Origin: an uncultured Clostridia bacterium
Lineage (GTDB): Bacteria > Bacillota > Clostridia > UMGS1883
Direction of reading: 5' to 3'
NCBI GenBank assembly: GCA_947629005.1
Contig: CANRCD010000010.1
Location: 1-64,000, forward strand
DNA length: 64,000 nt
Under the pieces are notes generated by a model. The model was not told the DNA's origin. It was given only the letters and a program-made list of their open reading frames with translations, and did not search any database. Both the position numbers and the translations under genes were made by a program. How positions within the stretch are numbered: the stretch's first letter is position 1; the number at the start of each line of letters is the position of its first letter. This document shows, one piece after another, positions 36,757 to 44,258 of this stretch.

Positions 36757-36785
36757 ATTTTATCAAAGCCGCGGCCCTCGGGCAA
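36757..36785 (-). promoter_or_regulatory. Candidate promoter of the GH88 glycan operon
   Basis: On the minus strand TTGCCC (36785-36780), a 17-base spacer and TAAAAT (36762-36757) lie 21 bases upstream of the GH88 start. The boxes are only moderately close to consensus. Confidence 0.45.
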
Positions 36786-36867
36786 CAGTATTATGCTGCC
36801 GTTTTGCCCCGTCTTTTTACCGAAATTCATGCGGGCATTTCGGTATATTTACCGTGAAAAACGTCCC

Positions 36868-36896
36868 TTGTGTTTTTTTGCGCAATGAGATATTAT
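36868..36896 (+). promoter_or_regulatory. Candidate promoter of the 1077-aa unknown protein gene
   Basis: TTGTGT (36868-36873), a 17-base spacer and TATTAT (36891-36896) lie just upstream of the ribosome binding site at 36903-36910. Confidence 0.45.
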
Positions 36897-36917
36897 GAAT
36901 GTAAGGGAGATGATAAA

Positions 36918-39900
36918 ATGCTCGACACCATTCGCTTCGGCGACGAAAAAAGCGAAGCCGCGCACGGCTTTTGCGGCGAAAGATCCGCTATTGCCGCGCC
37001 CGAGCGCGGCGAAAGCTGCCGCATTGCCCTGCCCGCCGAGCCCGTCGGCCGTTTCGGCGGTGAGCTCGGTTTCACGTTGAAGGTTCACCCCACAAAGCAA
37101 AATTACGTATCCGTGCGCCTGTTCAGCGGCGACGTATACACTCCGATTTTTCTTGTCATTGACGGAATGCAGCTCGGCTACGCAAAGTGCGGCGATTACG
37201 AGGCGCTTAACCTATGCTACGGCGGCTTTTTTCCACGGGCGTTCTTTTATTGCACCTCGGCCTTGCCGCTGTGGCTGACGCGCGGCAAAACCGAGCTTCG
37301 CCTATCGCTGCGCCAAGCCCAGCCTTACGAGGACGTGACTGAGCCCAAGGGCCGCATATTCGCGGCGCACACCCATTTAAATCCCATGCTCCCTCCGGCG
37401 GACAGGCCCGTTATGGAGCCGAAGGCTCTGCCGCACGCGGACTACTCCGCCTCCGAGACCAACGCCCTTTGCGAAAAGTACATTTCCGCCCAGCGGGCCG
37501 CATTCAACGCTTCACTCAACGCACTGCGCCGCGGGGAGACGATATCCATAACCAAGTATGTCGAAAGTATGCGCCAGTTCTGCATGATGCTTTACGAGCC
37601 CTACTGCCCCGCCGCGTCCGACGCCGAAAAGGGCGAGGCGGTGGCCCTTGCGCTGAACTGCATAGACCTTTACGTGCGCGGCTACTTTGCCGACGTCCGC
37701 ACTCTTGCCCGAACCACTCACCAGAGCGACTGGGGCGGTTATTACGGCGAGTTGGGACAGACGCTGTATATTCTTGAACCCCTTATAAAAAACGACCGAA
37801 TTTTCGGAGCGGAGCGCTTTGCGGGCTACCTTTCCGAGCCCTTTGGCGCGGACATCGCGGAGGGCGAGTTTTCCATGAGCGCGGCCGGATTAAGCCGCAA
37901 GGACGCTTGGGAGCGCTGCCTCAAGGCCAATTTTGACTTTGCCTCCGCCCGCCAGAGCTACATATACAACCAGACCTACTACACATACGAGGGGGCGTGG
38001 AAATCCATGGCCGGCCTCGGCGTAATCGGCAGCGGGCTCTACGTCGGCGACGAGGGCTGCCGCCGCATACTGCGCGAGGCGCTGGGGCTCGAGCGCTGGC
38101 TGGGCGAACACCGCCTCGCCGATGAGAACGGCCGCGAGCTAGACCTTTACCATTGTCTGTTCCACCACGACAAGGAGGCCGTTTTTACCAATGATTTTAT
38201 TCAGGTTGTCTGCCGCGGCAAGGCCGTACAGCTCAAGGACGAAAACGGCGATTTTCTGCGCCGCCTGCCCTACGGCCGCAATTACCGCCCGCTGTCGCTT
38301 GGCGGCCTGACGCGCGAAAACGGCTATGTGGGCAACTACGGCGAGACAGCCAACTACCTTCCCGAATGGGTGTACCGCACTTGGAACCACGGCGACCGCG
38401 AGCTGTCGGACGAAATCATGCGGGCGGCGCTGAGGAACATACACGCCCGCGGCTTTATGCGATATCAGACAACGGACGCCGAGGGGAACCGCATTATGCA
38501 CATGGAGCAGGGCATAGACGAGCGCAATCCCGCCATGCCCGGGAAAATCGCCTACGCTACCGACATATATGACAACCGCCGCTTTCTTTTTGCCTCGCTG
38601 CAAGGCCACATGGCGGAGAGCCCCGAGCGCTACGGCGGAGCGGAGTGGGACATATACCGCGCATACGCCGCCGAAGCTGTGGACTTTGCTCGCCAGCAGC
38701 GGCTGGACGGGCGGCTGGATTTCATTCTTGAGGAACCCTCGGCCAACTACAACGACTTCCGCGTTGACCGCACCTTAAGGGATATCCTCGCGGGCGGGCC
38801 CGAACACGTCCTCCCCCACACCGATTACCGTCTCTACAACGGAGAAATTCCCGTCGGCGAGACGGAATTTGCCCGCTTAGACATCGACACCCTGACGCTT
38901 TCACTGCGCGACGGCGAAACCTCAATTTTTGCGGCGCTGAGCCTTCGGGGCCGCGGCTACTGCGCCGTGGGGCGCGCCCACGTCCGTCAGAGCGGAGCGG
39001 CGCAGCTTTTGCAGTTTACCACCGACGGCATTTTTGAGGAGGACGGCAAATATATCCGTCCGCAGAACAACAACATGGATTTCATCGCCGACGACGCTTC
39101 CGCCCTTGCCGGCTTTGCCGAAGCGCGCCAAGCCCTCTGCGGCGAGGAGACGCCCATTACCTACCAAAAGGGAATCGGACACGTGCTGCGAGAAAACCTT
39201 GAGGTCGATACCCCATTTTCCGGCTATCCGGACGTTATCCGAACAAGGATAGGCCGCTACTATATAATTGTAAACACCACCCGCGAAAGCTACGAAAACG
39301 CCCGTTCCTTCACGGTTCCGACGCCCGAAAGCGGCGCAATATACGATATGGTGAGCAAAACGAAAGTCAACGCCGAGGGCGGCGCGGTGACCGTTCCCCC
39401 GCTAACGGCCCTTGTGCTGCGGCTTGAGGGAGAAGGCGCGGAGCTGCCGCCTTACCGCGTGAATATTCTGAACGTACTGCCCGACGGCGGCGGCAATCTG
39501 CTGCAATGGAAGCACGCCGCAGGAGCCGAGGAATACCGCATATACAGAAACGGCCGCCTTGCGGCGGCGGTAAACGGCAATGTCTGGCTCGACGCCGAAG
39601 CAGCTCCCGAGGAGGACTGCACCTATGCCGTGGCGGCGGCAAACGCCGCGGGCGAAGGCACGGCCTCCTGCCCCAAAACCGTCAGGACACGTGAGCGCGG
39701 CAAGGCAGTAACGCTCCGCGTGGGGAGCGGACCGCTGGGCTTCGGCGAGGGAGACGACTACAAGGCCCTCGAACGCAACATTCGTGATTCCCTCGTTTTC
39801 ACAGCCAAGGCATACGTCGGCAACGTCAGTCTGACGGAAAAACTTTCGGATGGAGGACTTATGCTGCGCGAAAACGCCGAGGCAAACGCGCGTTACGCCT

Positions 39901-40151
39901 ATCTGGGATACGAGCGCGGGCGGCTCGTTTTCCGCGTCAGGACAAAGAACACCATGTACAGCCCAAAAGGCAGGCTCAGTCCGCTGACCTTCGGGCTTGA
40001 GGGCGGGCCCTTTCTCAGGCTGACACGAGATTTTGCCGCCCACACCGTAAGCGCGTGGAGCTCCGACGACGGCGAAAGCTGGCGGCTGCTCCGCCGCGAA
40101 ACCTTCCCCGCTCCGGAAATACTTTATGCGGGAACCGTCGCGCCATTTTGA
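36918..40151 (+). CDS. Large intracellular glycan-locus protein of unknown family, with FN3 and beta-sandwich C-terminus
   Basis: The start at 36918 follows AAGGGAGA by 7 bases. The 1077-residue protein has no signal peptide. I do not recognise the main part. Residues about 1-140 look like a beta-sandwich, and about 175-640 are rich in helices with Trp, Tyr and Asp/Glu clusters (for example Thr-His-Gln-Ser-Asp-Trp-Gly-Gly-Tyr), reminiscent of alpha/alpha-barrel glycoside hydrolases or lyases. A beta-rich segment at about 650-840 resembles the terminal domain of such enzymes. A fibronectin type III domain (about 850-925) and a concanavalin-like or DUF1349-like end follow. It diverges from the GH88 operon, so a role in uronate-containing oligosaccharide breakdown is plausible but not shown. 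Confidence 0.6.
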   Translation: MLDTIRFGDEKSEAAHGFCGERSAIAAPERGESCRIALPAEPVGRFGGELGFTLKVHPTKQNYVSVRLFSGDVYTPIFLVIDGMQLGYAKCGDYEALNLCYGGFFPRAFFYCTSALPLWLTRGKTELRLSLRQAQPYEDVTEPKGRIFAAHTHLNPMLPPADRPVMEPKALPHADYSASETNALCEKYISAQRAAFNASLNALRRGETISITKYVESMRQFCMMLYEPYCPAASDAEKGEAVALALNCIDLYVRGYFADVRTLARTTHQSDWGGYYGELGQTLYILEPLIKNDRIFGAERFAGYLSEPFGADIAEGEFSMSAAGLSRKDAWERCLKANFDFASARQSYIYNQTYYTYEGAWKSMAGLGVIGSGLYVGDEGCRRILREALGLERWLGEHRLADENGRELDLYHCLFHHDKEAVFTNDFIQVVCRGKAVQLKDENGDFLRRLPYGRNYRPLSLGGLTRENGYVGNYGETANYLPEWVYRTWNHGDRELSDEIMRAALRNIHARGFMRYQTTDAEGNRIMHMEQGIDERNPAMPGKIAYATDIYDNRRFLFASLQGHMAESPERYGGAEWDIYRAYAAEAVDFARQQRLDGRLDFILEEPSANYNDFRVDRTLRDILAGGPEHVLPHTDYRLYNGEIPVGETEFARLDIDTLTLSLRDGETSIFAALSLRGRGYCAVGRAHVRQSGAAQLLQFTTDGIFEEDGKYIRPQNNNMDFIADDASALAGFAEARQALCGEETPITYQKGIGHVLRENLEVDTPFSGYPDVIRTRIGRYYIIVNTTRESYENARSFTVPTPESGAIYDMVSKTKVNAEGGAVTVPPLTALVLRLEGEGAELPPYRVNILNVLPDGGGNLLQWKHAAGAEEYRIYRNGRLAAAVNGNVWLDAEAAPEEDCTYAVAAANAAGEGTASCPKTVRTRERGKAVTLRVGSGPLGFGEGDDYKALERNIRDSLVFTAKAYVGNVSLTEKLSDGGLMLRENAEANARYAYLGYERGRLVFRVRTKNTMYSPKGRLSPLTFGLEGGPFLRLTRDFAAHTVSAWSSDDGESWRLLRRETFPAPEILYAGTVAPF

Positions 40152-40295
40152 AGCCTTGGGATTAAATACTGATAAACGCAAATTTTTTAATAAGTCGTGA
40201 TTATGGGCCATTGCGGCCTTATACTGCGCAAAACAGGCGAACTTCCGCGCGACCTTTTTTACGGCGAATTTTTTTCAACTTTTTTCATTTTACAC

Positions 40296-40324
40296 TTGAC
40301 AAACATGATACATCGTGTTACTAT
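40296..40324 (+). promoter_or_regulatory. Sigma-A promoter of the padR gene
   Basis: TTGACA (40296-40301), a 17-base spacer and TACTAT (40319-40324) precede the PadR start at 40358. Confidence 0.8.
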
Positions 40325-40345
40325 GTATATAGATAATCTATGTAT
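40308..40345. promoter_or_regulatory. Probable PadR operator
   Basis: ATACAT (40308-40313) and ATGTAT (40323-40328) form a perfect inverted repeat with a 9-base spacer overlapping the -10 box, and a further ATGTAT lies at 40340-40345. ATGTA-N8-TACAT-like dyads are known PadR targets, so autorepression is likely. Confidence 0.65.
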
Positions 40346-40357
40346 GAGGTGATGAAA

Positions 40358-40720
40358 ATGTCCGTAGACAAGGAACTGATGAAGGGGAGCACGTCTATAC
40401 TGATTTTGTCGCTCCTGAGCGGCGAGGACATGTACGGCTATATGCTGACGCAGCGGCTGCATCAGGCGTCGGACGACGTGTTTGAGATGAAGGAGGGCAC
40501 CCTTTACCCCATGCTCCACGCGCTGGAAAACGAGGGCGCAATCGAGAGCTACTGGGCCGAGGCCGCGGGCCGCGGGCGTAAGTACTATCGGCTGACCTCC
40601 GCGGGCCGCGCCCTGCTGGAGAGAAAAAAGGATGAATGGCGCGTATATTCGCGGGCGGTGGACAAAGTAGTGGGCACGGCTCGCCGCCGCCTTTGGGGAG
40701 GTGAGCCTTGTGAGGGATAA
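40358..40720 (+). CDS. PadR family transcriptional regulator
   Basis: The start at 40358 follows GAGGTGATGAAA. The 120-residue protein has the PadR winged helix-turn-helix: Leu-Leu-Ser-Gly-Glu-Asp-Met-Tyr-Gly-Tyr near residue 25, and Lys-Glu-Gly-Thr-Leu-Tyr-Pro-Met-Leu-His as the recognition region. Gly-Arg-Gly-Arg-Lys-Tyr-Tyr in the wing is typical. It is a short PadR-s2-type protein. The stop codon overlaps the next gene, as is usual when PadR is paired with a membrane protein carrying a permease-prefix domain. Confidence 0.92.
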   Translation: MSVDKELMKGSTSILILSLLSGEDMYGYMLTQRLHQASDDVFEMKEGTLYPMLHALENEGAIESYWAEAAGRGRKYYRLTSAGRALLERKKDEWRVYSRAVDKVVGTARRRLWGGEPCEG

Positions 40721-41975
40721 AACGAACGCCTTCCTTGACGAGGTCTGCCTGCGAATAAGGGAAAAATCCGTACACAAGGCCGTTCGCCGCGAGCTCGAGT
40801 CCCACATAGAAGAGCTTACGGCGGGGCTTGCCGCCTCGGGCTTAAGTCCGGACGAGGCCGAGGAGCAGGCCCTCGCGCGCATGGGCAGCGCCGAGGAGAT
40901 TGGTCAAAAGCTCGACCGCCAGCACCGGCCAAAAACAGAGTGGAGCTGCCTGCTGCTGACGGCGGTGCTAGCCGCTTTGGGGCTTTTTGTCAACCGCTCC
41001 CCCGCCGCTATAGCCGACAGGCTCAGCGCTCTCGCCATAGGGGCGGCGGTTCTGACAGTCGCCATGCTTTTTGACTATAACAAGCTCAGGCGCCTTTCAC
41101 TGCCGCTGTTTTTGGGACTGTGCGGGCTGTCGGCGGGAATGTGGCTTCTCATGCCTCTCGGATATTACGGCGGCTTTTACCTGACGCTAACGGTGTATTT
41201 GAAGCAGCTCTTTTTTCCGCTGTTTGCAGGGGCCTCGCTCGCCGTCCGCCGCGACGGAGGCGTCAGGGACGCGCTGCTCGTCACCGCCCTTGCCGGCGCG
41301 GCGCTGGTCTGCTCGGTCATGGGGCAGGCGAGCTACCTGTTTGTCTACCTGCTGTCCTTTGTCATAATTTTTGTCGCAATGGCGGCCCGAGGCTGGTTCG
41401 CAAAGAAGCGGTTCGCACTTATTCCGCTCGCGGGCTTGACCGCCCTTTCGGCGTTGACGGCGGCCGCCGTCGGGCCGCGCCTTAGGGAAACCCTGCTCGT
41501 CTTTGCGGGGCGCGGCAGCTACGAGCCGCTGGGCGCCGGCTATCTGACGGCCAATCTCGCCCGTCTGCTTGGCAGCGCAGGCGCGCTGAACGGGGCCGAC
41601 CCTGACGCGGTAAGGGTAATTGACAATTTTAACGAATACACCTTTGCCTCGGTGGTGGGCCGTTACGGCTATCTCGCGGCGGCGGCCATAATAGTCGTGG
41701 TTGCGACTCTGCTTATACGGCTGCTGCGGGCCTCGGGCAGGGCAAAGGGCGAATACGGCCGCAGCCTCAGCCTTTGCTGCTGCGCTTTGATTTTATCAAA
41801 GTTTGTTTCTAACATACTGCTCAACTTCAACGTCATACCCTACATGGGCGTTACGCTGCCTCTTGTGGCACGCGGCGGCAGCGACCTCGTTATGACCTCG
41901 CTGCTGATCGGGCTTATCCTTTCGGTCTACCGCCGCAGGGAGCTCTTTCCCGAGGCCGCCGCAGTAGACGCATAA
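40710..41975 (+). CDS. Permease-prefix domain fused to a divergent FtsW/RodA/SpoVE (SEDS)-like protein
   Basis: The start GTG at 40710 was chosen because GGGGAGGTGA lies 5-6 bases upstream; it overlaps the padR stop. Residues 1 to about 75 form a helical permease-prefix (DUF1700-like) domain with Glu-Leu-Glu-Ser-His-Ile-Glu-Glu-Leu. About ten membrane helices follow. Near the end Asn-Val-Ile-Pro-Tyr-Met-Gly-Val-Thr-Leu-Pro-Leu-Val-Ala-Arg-Gly-Gly-Ser corresponds to the SEDS signature of FtsW/RodA, but the usual Ser-Tyr-Gly-Gly-Ser is Ala-Arg-Gly-Gly-Ser. The His-Thr-Asp-Phe region reads Asn-Glu-Tyr-Thr-Phe. SEDS proteins polymerise peptidoglycan, but the changed residues leave activity uncertain. 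Confidence 0.75.
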   Translation: MRDKTNAFLDEVCLRIREKSVHKAVRRELESHIEELTAGLAASGLSPDEAEEQALARMGSAEEIGQKLDRQHRPKTEWSCLLLTAVLAALGLFVNRSPAAIADRLSALAIGAAVLTVAMLFDYNKLRRLSLPLFLGLCGLSAGMWLLMPLGYYGGFYLTLTVYLKQLFFPLFAGASLAVRRDGGVRDALLVTALAGAALVCSVMGQASYLFVYLLSFVIIFVAMAARGWFAKKRFALIPLAGLTALSALTAAAVGPRLRETLLVFAGRGSYEPLGAGYLTANLARLLGSAGALNGADPDAVRVIDNFNEYTFASVVGRYGYLAAAAIIVVVATLLIRLLRASGRAKGEYGRSLSLCCCALILSKFVSNILLNFNVIPYMGVTLPLVARGGSDLVMTSLLIGLILSVYRRRELFPEAAAVDA

Positions 41976-41979
41976 CGCA

Positions 41980-42003
41980 AAAAGCCGCCCTCGGGCGGCT
42001 TTT
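41980..42003. terminator. Bidirectional terminator between convergent genes
   Basis: AAAAGCCGCCC (41980-41990) and GGGCGGCTTTT (41993-42003) form a perfect 11-bp inverted repeat with A-runs and T-runs at its ends, serving the SEDS-like gene on the plus strand and the DUF4234 gene on the minus strand. Confidence 0.88.
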
Positions 42004-42020
42004 AACTTTGTCGGCATGAA

Positions 42021-42380
42021 CTATCGCACGGCCTTTTCCATAAGCTTATTGAAGTTATCGCACAGCAGATATATGCTGAAAAACGGCACTATCATGCAAA
42101 TCGTCATGATGATTGGGTCCTCCACGTCGAACACGACGCCCAACGACGCGGCCTCGTCGGCCTCGGCGCGGAACACCGTGTAGTACCAATAATACATGAA
42201 CAGCCCGCAGGTGAGAATACCCAAAAGCAGCGCCGGCAAAAATTCCATCGGCCGCTTGGGCGTATGCGCCAGCATAAGCCGAAGCTCCTTGTCGTACTCA
42301 TAGAGGAAAATTATTCCATAGATACCGCAGGTCACAAGGCTGAGCAGAATGACCTTCAAAAACTCCTTCTTCTGTATCAC
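42021..42380 (-). CDS. DUF4234-like small membrane protein
   Basis: The 119-residue protein has three or four hydrophobic segments and the pattern Val-Thr-Cys-Gly-Ile-Tyr-Gly-Ile-Ile-Phe near the N-terminus, as in DUF4234 proteins. The GTG at 42380 was chosen because AGGAGTG lies 6 bases before it. The gene starts just after the CBS-domain gene stop. Function is unknown. Confidence 0.65.
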   Translation of the reverse strand: MIQKKEFLKVILLSLVTCGIYGIIFLYEYDKELRLMLAHTPKRPMEFLPALLLGILTCGLFMYYWYYTVFRAEADEAASLGVVFDVEDPIIMTICMIVPFFSIYLLCDNFNKLMEKAVR

Positions 42381-42385
42381 GCTTA

Positions 42386-42811
42386 TCACTCCTGTTTGTC
42401 ATTTTCCTGCTTCTTCAATTTATCAAAGCAGTACTGTAAAATATCCTTTCTGGTAACAATGCCGATGAACACGTTCGTGTCGTCGATAACGGGCACAAAA
42501 TTCTGATTTATGGCGAGGTTCATCAAATCCTCAATATCTGAATCCGCGCCGATGGCATCTTTGCGTGAGTGGCGGCGGACCTCGCTGAGCGGCGTCTGCT
42601 CGGCGACCTTAAGATCAAAATTACATCTGTTTTTCAAGCTCCACAGAACATCGCCCTCGGTGAGTATGTCCACATAAGCGCCGTCGCGGTCGATTACCGG
42701 CACGGAGGCATAATGGTGGAATTCCATCTTTTCCATGGCCTGACGCAGAGTGAAGTCGTTATATAAGTAAACGACTTGACTTTTAGGCGTCAAAAATCTC
42801 AATATATTCAA
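42386..42811 (-). CDS. Two-CBS-domain protein
   Basis: The 141-residue protein consists of two CBS domains, at about residues 8-65 and 75-135, each with the Pro-Val-Ile-Asp pattern (Ser-Val-Pro-Val-Ile-Asp and Phe-Val-Pro-Val-Ile-Asp). CBS pairs bind adenine nucleotides and usually regulate a partner enzyme or transporter. The start appears to be TTG at 42811, with AGGGTG 7 bases upstream. It is probably co-transcribed with the DUF4234 and DUF6062 genes; the partner is unknown. Confidence 0.88.
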   Translation of the reverse strand: MNILRFLTPKSQVVYLYNDFTLRQAMEKMEFHHYASVPVIDRDGAYVDILTEGDVLWSLKNRCNFDLKVAEQTPLSEVRRHSRKDAIGADSDIEDLMNLAINQNFVPVIDDTNVFIGIVTRKDILQYCFDKLKKQENDKQE

Positions 42812-42822
42812 ATCAAATCACC

Positions 42823-43518
42823 CTAAAATTTAACCAATTTGTTTACGGCGCGCGGTACCGCGTCCTTGCTGTTTTTCCAGTCGGCGTCGCGGTTATTGAA
42901 GTCGAACTTACGGGTAAACCAGTTTACGTCGCCGTTGAGCTCCTCCAGCTTTTCGCTCTGGGTGGACACGATAAAATCCACAAACTCGTCAAGCCGCTTG
43001 CCGCCAAGCTCCGTACCGGCGGCGCGCAGCACAAGAAGAATGTGCGGCAAACACAGCCCCTCGGACTCCTCAAGCTTTTTACGGAATTCGGGCTCCTTAT
43101 CCCACAGATAAACGAGGTTTGCCGCCGCGTCAAATACGTGGCCGTTCAACTTATCGCACACAGCGCAGCCGTCGATAATGCTCTCAAGCTCGCCGCAGAG
43201 GGCCTCGGCGTTTTTCTTAGCGGCGAAAAGGCCCCCTTTGCCGCCCTTTTTCTCCAGACGGCCGCGCAGTTCCTCAAGATGTGTATCCAGCATAAGGGCG
43301 AGGCTCAGCGGACTTCCGGCAGCTTCCATTATATGAAGGTGCCTGCGGCAAAAGCCCTTTTTGTTTGTCATTATCCTTATCTCGGGCTCCATTTTGGACG
43401 CGCCCATAAAATACTCCACAGCGTCGTTTTCAAGCTTTTCCTCCAGCGCGCACATAACGCAGCCGCAGCCGGCGTTCAGCGCGTCGGTCAGTGGAATGCT
43501 GTAAATTCTTTCTTTCAT
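42823..43518 (-). CDS. DUF6062-like cysteine-rich protein
   Basis: The start at 43518 follows GGAGAGA at good spacing; upstream in-frame codons would run through the promoter. The 231-residue helical protein has two matching halves, each with a Cys-rich pair: Cys-Gly-Cys-Val-Met-Cys with Gly-Phe-Cys-Arg-Arg-His, and Gly-Cys-Ala-Val-Cys with Gly-Leu-Cys-Leu-Pro-His. Such Cys/His sets look like metal-binding sites. The family is common in Clostridia and its function is not known. Confidence 0.75.
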   Translation of the reverse strand: MKERIYSIPLTDALNAGCGCVMCALEEKLENDAVEYFMGASKMEPEIRIMTNKKGFCRRHLHIMEAAGSPLSLALMLDTHLEELRGRLEKKGGKGGLFAAKKNAEALCGELESIIDGCAVCDKLNGHVFDAAANLVYLWDKEPEFRKKLEESEGLCLPHILLVLRAAGTELGGKRLDEFVDFIVSTQSEKLEELNGDVNWFTRKFDFNNRDADWKNSKDAVPRAVNKLVKF

Positions 43519-43555
43519 TTTAGTTCTCTCCGATTTATCAAAACTGTATATTTTA

Positions 43556-43584
43556 ATTATAGCACAAATGAAATGGCAGGTCAA
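43556..43584 (-). promoter_or_regulatory. Sigma-A promoter of the DUF6062-CBS-DUF4234 unit
   Basis: On the minus strand TTGACC (43584-43579), a 17-base spacer and TATAAT (43561-43556) lie upstream of the start at 43518. Confidence 0.8.
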
Positions 43585-43604
43585 GGGAAATTTTGACCCG
43601 CCAT
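43573..43604 (-). terminator. Hairpin after spoIIID overlapping the next promoter
   Basis: ATGGCAGGTCAA (43573-43584) and TTGACCCGCCAT (43593-43604) can form a 12-bp stem with one G-U pair in the minus-strand transcript. It begins just after the spoIIID stop and includes the -35 box of the following gene. The T-run is poor. Confidence 0.55.
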
Positions 43605-43607
43605 AAT

Positions 43608-43886
43608 TTATCTTACCTGACCTGCCGCGCACTCGCGGGCAAGCTCCTCGTACTTATGCTTTGTGGCCATGCCGCCTCGAATATGGCGCTCGGCCTTGTT
43701 TTTATCCAACACCTGCTTGGCCCGTGCCGCAAGGGTGGGGTTTATCCTCAAAAGCCGCTCGGTAACGTCCTTGTGAACGCTGGACTTTGACAGTGAAAAC
43801 ACCTTCGCAGCCCCGCGCACGGTGGCGTTGTTTTCAATTATGTAATTGGCCAGCTCGACGGCCCGCTCCTCAATGTAGTCTTTCAT
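43608..43886 (-). CDS. spoIIID: Sporulation transcriptional regulator SpoIIID
   Basis: SpoIIID is a small DNA-binding protein of the mother cell that adjusts sigma-E and sigma-K regulons during sporulation. The 92-residue protein has the family helix-turn-helix at about residues 20-45 (Thr-Val-Arg-Gly-Ala-Ala-Lys-Val-Phe, then Ser-Lys-Ser-Ser-Val-His-Lys-Asp-Val-Thr) and the conserved Arg-Ile-Asn-Pro-Thr-Leu-Ala. AGGGGGATAGCCT precedes the start. A sigma-E-like promoter is visible upstream. It shows that the host makes endospores. Confidence 0.96.
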   Translation of the reverse strand: MKDYIEERAVELANYIIENNATVRGAAKVFSLSKSSVHKDVTERLLRINPTLAARAKQVLDKNKAERHIRGGMATKHKYEELARECAAGQVR

Positions 43887-43908
43887 AGGCTATCCCCCTT
43901 TTCGTTAC

Positions 43909-43937
43909 AGATTATGAACGGCGGGGAACGGTTATGA
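43909..43937 (-). promoter_or_regulatory. Candidate sigma-E promoter of spoIIID
   Basis: On the minus strand TCATAAC (43937-43931) is followed by 14 bases and CATAATCT (43916-43909). This is close to the sigma-E consensus of an ATA-centred -35 box and CATACA-like -10 box at 14-base spacing. SpoIIID is sigma-E dependent in Bacillus subtilis. Confidence 0.6.
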
Positions 43938-43947
43938 TAAAAAAACT

Positions 43948-43976
43948 TTGACAAACCCGAAAATATGTGCTATAAT
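43948..43976 (+). promoter_or_regulatory. Consensus promoter of the tRNA-Leu gene
   Basis: TTGACA (43948-43953), exactly 17 bases and TATAAT (43971-43976) form a perfect sigma-A promoter 12 bases before the tRNA. Confidence 0.9.
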
Positions 43977-43988
43977 CAGATTTGATGA

Positions 43989-44072
43989 GCGGGCGTGGCG
44001 GAATTGGCAGACGCGCAAGATTTAGGTTCTTGTGTCATTGACGTGCAGGTTCAAGTCCTGTCGCCCGCACCA
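43989..44072 (+). tRNA. tRNA-Leu (anticodon UAG)
   Basis: An 84-base cloverleaf is visible. The acceptor arm GCGGGCG (43989-43995) pairs with CGCCCGC (44062-44068), and the anticodon arm CAAGA/TCTTG encloses the loop TTTAGGT, giving anticodon TAG at 44023-44025. The T-arm contains GGTTCAAGTCC, and the variable arm is long as in tRNA-Leu. Discriminator A and an encoded CCA end the gene at 44072. The prophage late region begins about 190 bases downstream. Confidence 0.95.
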
Positions 44073-44166
44073 AACGACGCGAATTTGAACACGCGAGCGG
44101 TCTATTTCGTAGGTGTGGCCGTCGCTGTGGTCGTCAAGTTCGCAAGAAAACGCCGTTAGGCAACAA

Positions 44167-44206
44167 AAAAGAACCCCGAGGGATATAACGCCCTCGGGGT
44201 TCTTTT
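44167..44206. terminator. Bidirectional terminator between tRNA-Leu and prophage late operon
   Basis: GAACCCCGAGGG (44171-44182) pairs with CCCTCGGGGTTC (44191-44202) with A-runs before and TTTTA after. It can stop transcripts from both sides. The 94 bases between the tRNA and this stem hold no gene that I can support. Confidence 0.9.
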
Positions 44207-44258
44207 AGTTTATTTTCCCCGCCCCTTACCCAGCCGGAAACCGACCGTCACATTTATT

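Noticed and set aside
44073-44160. A 28-codon open stretch after the tRNA ending in a hydrophobic helix and Lys-Phe-Ala-Arg-Lys-Arg-Arg
   Set aside because: It has no start codon or ribosome binding site and begins directly at the tRNA end. It could be the tail of a disrupted membrane protein, but chance is equally likely.
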